From contig JACBWW010000004.1 in assembly GCA_020086605.1 (NCBI GenBank), positions 12,223,632 through 12,287,631 on the forward strand: a stretch of 64,000 nucleotides of DNA, given 5' to 3'. Below the pieces are notes generated by a model, which saw nothing but the letters and a program-made list of their open reading frames with translations, was not told the origin of the DNA and made no database searches. This document shows, one piece after another, positions 59,882 to 64,000 of this stretch; position 1 is the first letter of the stretch; each line of letters starts with the position of its first letter. The translations under genes and the position numbers were made by a program. The DNA comes from Lanius collurio. Its lineage: Eukaryota > Chordata > Aves > Passeriformes > Laniidae.

Positions 59882-62800
59882 TAAAGCTATTTTCCAGAGT
59901 GACACTGAGAGGTTAGCAAGCATCATCTTGCTGCTCAGGCTACTGTAGCCAGAATAATGGGCAAGATTGGATTGTCTGGGGAACACACAGAGAATAACAA
60001 TAACCTTTCTAGAATCTAGAATGAAGGCACCCTTCATCTCTTGACAAAGCCATTAAAATAGTGCTTTCTGCATACCTTTCTTTGAGCTGAGTTGTAATCT
60101 TTGGACTTGTTTATAACTGAGTATCTTAGTGTCTAAAGCCCTTGTTGAATGCTAAATTTTTGTCTACTTTGTTTTTATTCCATTATATTTCTCTTGCATT
60201 ATATAATGAATCTGACTTGCTGCTTTCTAGCCTTCACAGCCTAGTCTAGAGCCCCTCCAAGAAAAGAGGAAAAGGGAGACTGAGAGACAAACCCGTCAGC
60301 TGAGTTTCCACACAAGCTGATGAAGAAATACAGGCCCTTGTCCTGTCCATAGAATTTCTGTAAATTGCTTTAATAAGATTTTACTTGTGAAGTTATCCCA
60401 TGCTGAGATGCTAAGGGCTGTACAAATTAGCCATAAAATTTCTGAAATAGAATAAAGACATTAATATAATCCAAAAATAGGTTCGGCAGAGGAGCTAGTG
60501 GGGAGGAGGAGATGGTTTATGAATAGGGATTGGTAATGACAACAGAGTGGCATGTCCTCTTAGGAGGACAGAAAAATGGTTTCAAAAGGGTTAGAAATTG
60601 AATGACAGCAGTTTCTTCTGAAGGCATCCAAGGCTGCTTTGCTGCAAGTCATGTTTCTCTGTGATCAGAAATTTAGGTGCAGGGATTTCTAAAGATGAGT
60701 TGTTGGCTGAGCATGTTCCAGTTGAACTGAGAAGCACAGGTGTGCTGGCCACACGTAGCAGAGGCAGCTATCTGGATGGCACAGTCCTGTGAATGGCTGA
60801 GCTTGCTGCTTTCCAGTTCATGGGTATTAACTATTAGCCCTTTGTGTGTTGGCTGGAAAATTCAGTGATGTTCTGCACACAACGTTATAAAAAAGGCTTA
60901 ACTATCAATGAAACCACCAACATGAGAATTAACTGGAGTGGTTTGGCAAAGTAATTTGTTCCATTTTTTCCTTCTCCAGTTTGTCAGAATTTACATTGAC
61001 ACGTGAAGAAAATATTTCGGCTTAATTGGTTGTAGTAAACAGATACTTTATAAATTAATTGCCGCTTGAATGTTTAAAAGATCGTACCCCATTCATTTTA
61101 TGACTGATTAGTATCATTTCACTAGAATGAACAGGCTCGTGTGATCTGATGTTTGAAAAGCATACTTTGATGCTTTCTGTGATTTGCTGCTTTAGAGGGC
61201 TCAAATGCTGTCTGGGGGTATCCCGGTGTCCCGGTGTCACTGTCTCTTTCTAAACACCAGTGTACCATAAGTAGTTGTTTTCTGTAATGTAGCTCACTGA
61301 TTTTCTATACTTAAGGTAGTCCAAGGAACAGCTTTACTCCAGGGATTAATTACGTCGAGAGACAGTGCTTATACATTCTTGAACATATTTTTGCTAGTTA
61401 ATAAGGGTATTTTGCAACTTCATGGCAGATACCAATTCAACTGAAAGGAGAATTATACAGTATCTGGTAGGTAACCGTGCCCATCCTTAGCAGGTCCTTT
61501 TGGTGCCTGCAAAGATTGTGCTCTTTATTAGTGAAATACTTTTGGAGTTGCCCACCAGCCCATGGACCTCCCAGAACCTCTTGGTTTGTTGAGGAGAGAA
61601 TTTGTGGTCTCCTCCACTGGCTGCTAAACCAGAGCTGTTCAGGGAGGGGCACTCAGGATTGCTGAACTGCCACATTTGGGTTTATTCTGTAACTTTCTTG
61701 GGCTTTACCAAGAAAGAGTAGATGGCCTAGACTCTCCCTTTATGGTTTTGTGTTTTGGCACAAGGTTGCTAAGAAACTGCTGTAAAGATACATGGAAAAA
61801 AGGAAACTCTGATATTTGTGACTTTTTGTGACTTTTTCACATTCATAATGGTTTTTTTTCAACCTTCAAAACATGGAATCACAGTAGATAAAGCAGAGAT
61901 GTAGAAACGAGTATCTCATTGCAAAAGCAATTGCAAAGCTTCACCTTCATATATCCTTTATTCCTACACCTTTACTTTCTATTGCAAATCCCCAAGCAAA
62001 GAGCAGTTAAAGCCTTGTGTTACTGAGTCCATCCAACAGACCACATCATAGATTCCTCTGGGGAAGCTGAGATTTGTTGAAATTACAATGTTTTAAGACA
62101 ATTTTGGTAAAAGTAGTCTCCTTTTTAGCAATACAGCTTCATCGGTCGTACAAGAAATCACTGGCCTAAAGGTAGAAGAGAGACTTCTCACTAGAAATTC
62201 TGTGACGGTCAGCTTTTCTTTTCCTCACTGAGTTCCTTCATTCATGTAGATAATATTGTAACTTGAGAGGATTATTAGAACATTATTAAGCACAATGTTA
62301 GTATTTTCAACTGGCTGAACAGCTGTTCATAGAGGTAAGGATTAGGGATAAAGACGCACACTGAACTTTATTTCCTTTAACAGGTGGGAGTTTTAATTTT
62401 CTGTTAAATGAAAGTGGCTAAAATGAGTCAAAATTAAGTCCTCTGAGTATTTGTCTAGTTAGTTGGGCTGAATGTATGAAGTTCTTTATTTCATAGCTCT
62501 ACTTTGAAAATTTCAAGTAGAAGGTACTGGAAGTTGGGTGCTGTGGTTATTGCTCCTGTAGAATTAACTACGACCACTCTTGTTCTGGAGAGCAGGGAAG
62601 TCCAAATCCCACACACTTCCTAACCACAGTTCAGTGGGATTCTTCATTTTGGCAGAGGCTGTAGAGAGGAAAGGGACTTTTGCAGTTTAAATATCTGTGA
62701 GGTCTCATCTGCTCTGCCCCTTGAATTTGAGGCCTTGTTGAGTTGAAGAGTTCTCAAGAATAAGGGGAAAATTTTCATCTTCTCCTGACTGGATTGAGCT

Positions 62801-64000
62801 AATAGGATAGAATTTGGTCAGACTTGTGCCATTTGCTTAAATTTATTGTAAAATGGAGGGTATATTAGAATTCAGCTTCTAATTTCCTGTGCAGCCAATT
62901 CAAAACATTTGGGATACCTTTAGGAGAAAAACTGAGCCACTGTAGGTGCAGATAGTGTGAATCAGTGATGAGGAGCCCTAAAAACAGCAGTATGCGCTCT
63001 GGATTGTCAGCAGGAGCTGAGAGGAGTGTCTGGGGGCTGGTCCTGCTCTGCCACTGTTTACTGGGTGTTTTTGGAGATACGTTGTTACCTCTGTGTGTAT
63101 GTTTTCCCTTCTCTAATGGAAATTTATTTCTCTGTAGCTCTGTGGGCAGGAGCACTGATATAGGTGGTGTCTCCACAATGCTTCTGAATGCAAAAAGTGC
63201 TATATTCTCTTTTGTCTTTTTTATTGCGTCTGTAGACCCAGACCCCGGGGTGAAACAGCCTGTTGTTGGATGCTGTAGAATTTTTTATGTGTGTATTGAT
63301 ATATCTCTCCCCCATTCCTAAACTACAGCTCTCAGTTCTTCAAAAGGAATAATCTTGGGAATATGAATGAGCGAAAACTGACACATTTTGATACTAAATT
63401 TTTAATGCCTTAGCAGTTTATTTCTAAAAATATATCTCTAAGGATAACACATTATTTATGCATTAAACTTTTGTGTTGGTGATAGCCTCCACAAACTATC
63501 TGTCATTATCTTTGGAACACCTTGCCTGCTGTGCAGTATGGTCCTCAGGCTCAGATCTTCTGGGGAACAAGGGTATGACCATTGAATGCAGGACTCATGT
63601 AATAGATATTCATGAAGAGGTAGAATTGAGATGATAAAATATGTAATTGAGGCTTTTGAAATATGTGAATACTTGACTTTTGTTTTGATGCTGTTGTCAT
63701 CATCATCTTCAAATTTTCTCCTTTTACATAATGTTCTGACATGTGCATCAAACACTTTGGTATATGGCCCAGTGAGTACAAATCTCTGCAGCCTCCTCTG
63801 GAGCATTTTTGCAGATCCTATAAGCACATTAAGCTTCCCAGGGAAAAATACCCTCAGCATCTGGGAGAGGTTAAATGTTCCAGGGGAGAGGTTAAACAGT
63901 CATTTGTCCTCTGCTGCTGTAATTCCAGAAGCCAGATTAGTTCTGAATCATCTGAACCACATTCATTCAAGATTAATGAGAAAGACCAAGTATGGAAAAT

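Larger units (their letters stand above)
46262..64000 (+). other. FOXN3: FOXN3 intron 3, remainder to window end
   Basis: About 17.7 kb of AT-rich intron without a supported exon or RNA gene. It includes the palindrome pair (47191, 48283), a T-rich tract (49179-49249), a small tandem duplication (57864) and a short CR1 trace (59836), listed separately. Minus-strand open frames of 83 codons in two overlapping frames near 51023-51288 and 134 codons at 63456-63860 show no domain I know. Confidence 0.55.

Noticed and set aside
63456..63860. 134-codon minus-strand frame near the window end
   Set aside because: No domain known to me; contains a low-complexity Asp run; no splice or conservation evidence available.
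42416..64000. Further FOXN3 coding exons
   Set aside because: I looked for the next parts of the protein (the optional segment starting TSGPPIWPG and the DPDIDAASAM region) and did not find them in this window.

Overview
This window looks like vertebrate nuclear DNA from a bird, most likely a passerine (songbird). The evidence is a 3' piece of a CR1 LINE, a tRNA-derived SINE with a CR1-like tail that resembles the zebra finch TguSINE1 family, and three avian-type solo LTRs. There are no operons and no compact genes. The only gene I can support is the 5' part of FOXN3 (forkhead box N3, checkpoint suppressor 1), on the + strand and spread over at least 53 kb.

Layout. Positions 1-9880 are 5' flanking DNA with three diverged, same-direction copies of one LTR (617-1153, 2989-3567, 6959-7506), each with a recognisable 5-bp target duplication. 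Positions 9880-11660 are a strong CpG island, interrupted by a 382-base assembly gap (10932-11313), with a likely noncoding first exon ending at a consensus donor at 10763/10764. Intron 1 runs to 13372. The first coding exon (13373-13929, ATG at 13387) encodes the acidic N terminus and most of the forkhead domain. Intron 2 (28.3 kb) holds a CR1 copy, a CR1 fragment, a SINE, a perfect hairpin and a pair of RFX-type X-box motifs. The next coding exon (42279-42415) completes the forkhead domain. Intron 3 starts at 42416 and is still open at 64000; the remaining FOXN3 exons are not in the window.

Intron 3 is the most unusual part. It carries a second CpG-rich island (about 43100-43540) with X-box palindromes, a 14-unit minisatellite with a higher-order period (44061-44572), and a 1.4-kb segment (44860-46261) bounded by 60-bp inverted repeats. 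That segment holds a broken minus-strand coding sequence of roughly 440 codons that I could not assign to a family.

Almost all other open frames are short and look like chance, or come from GC-rich or repetitive sequence. I treat them as non-genes. Repeat family names come from recognition by eye, not from a database search.
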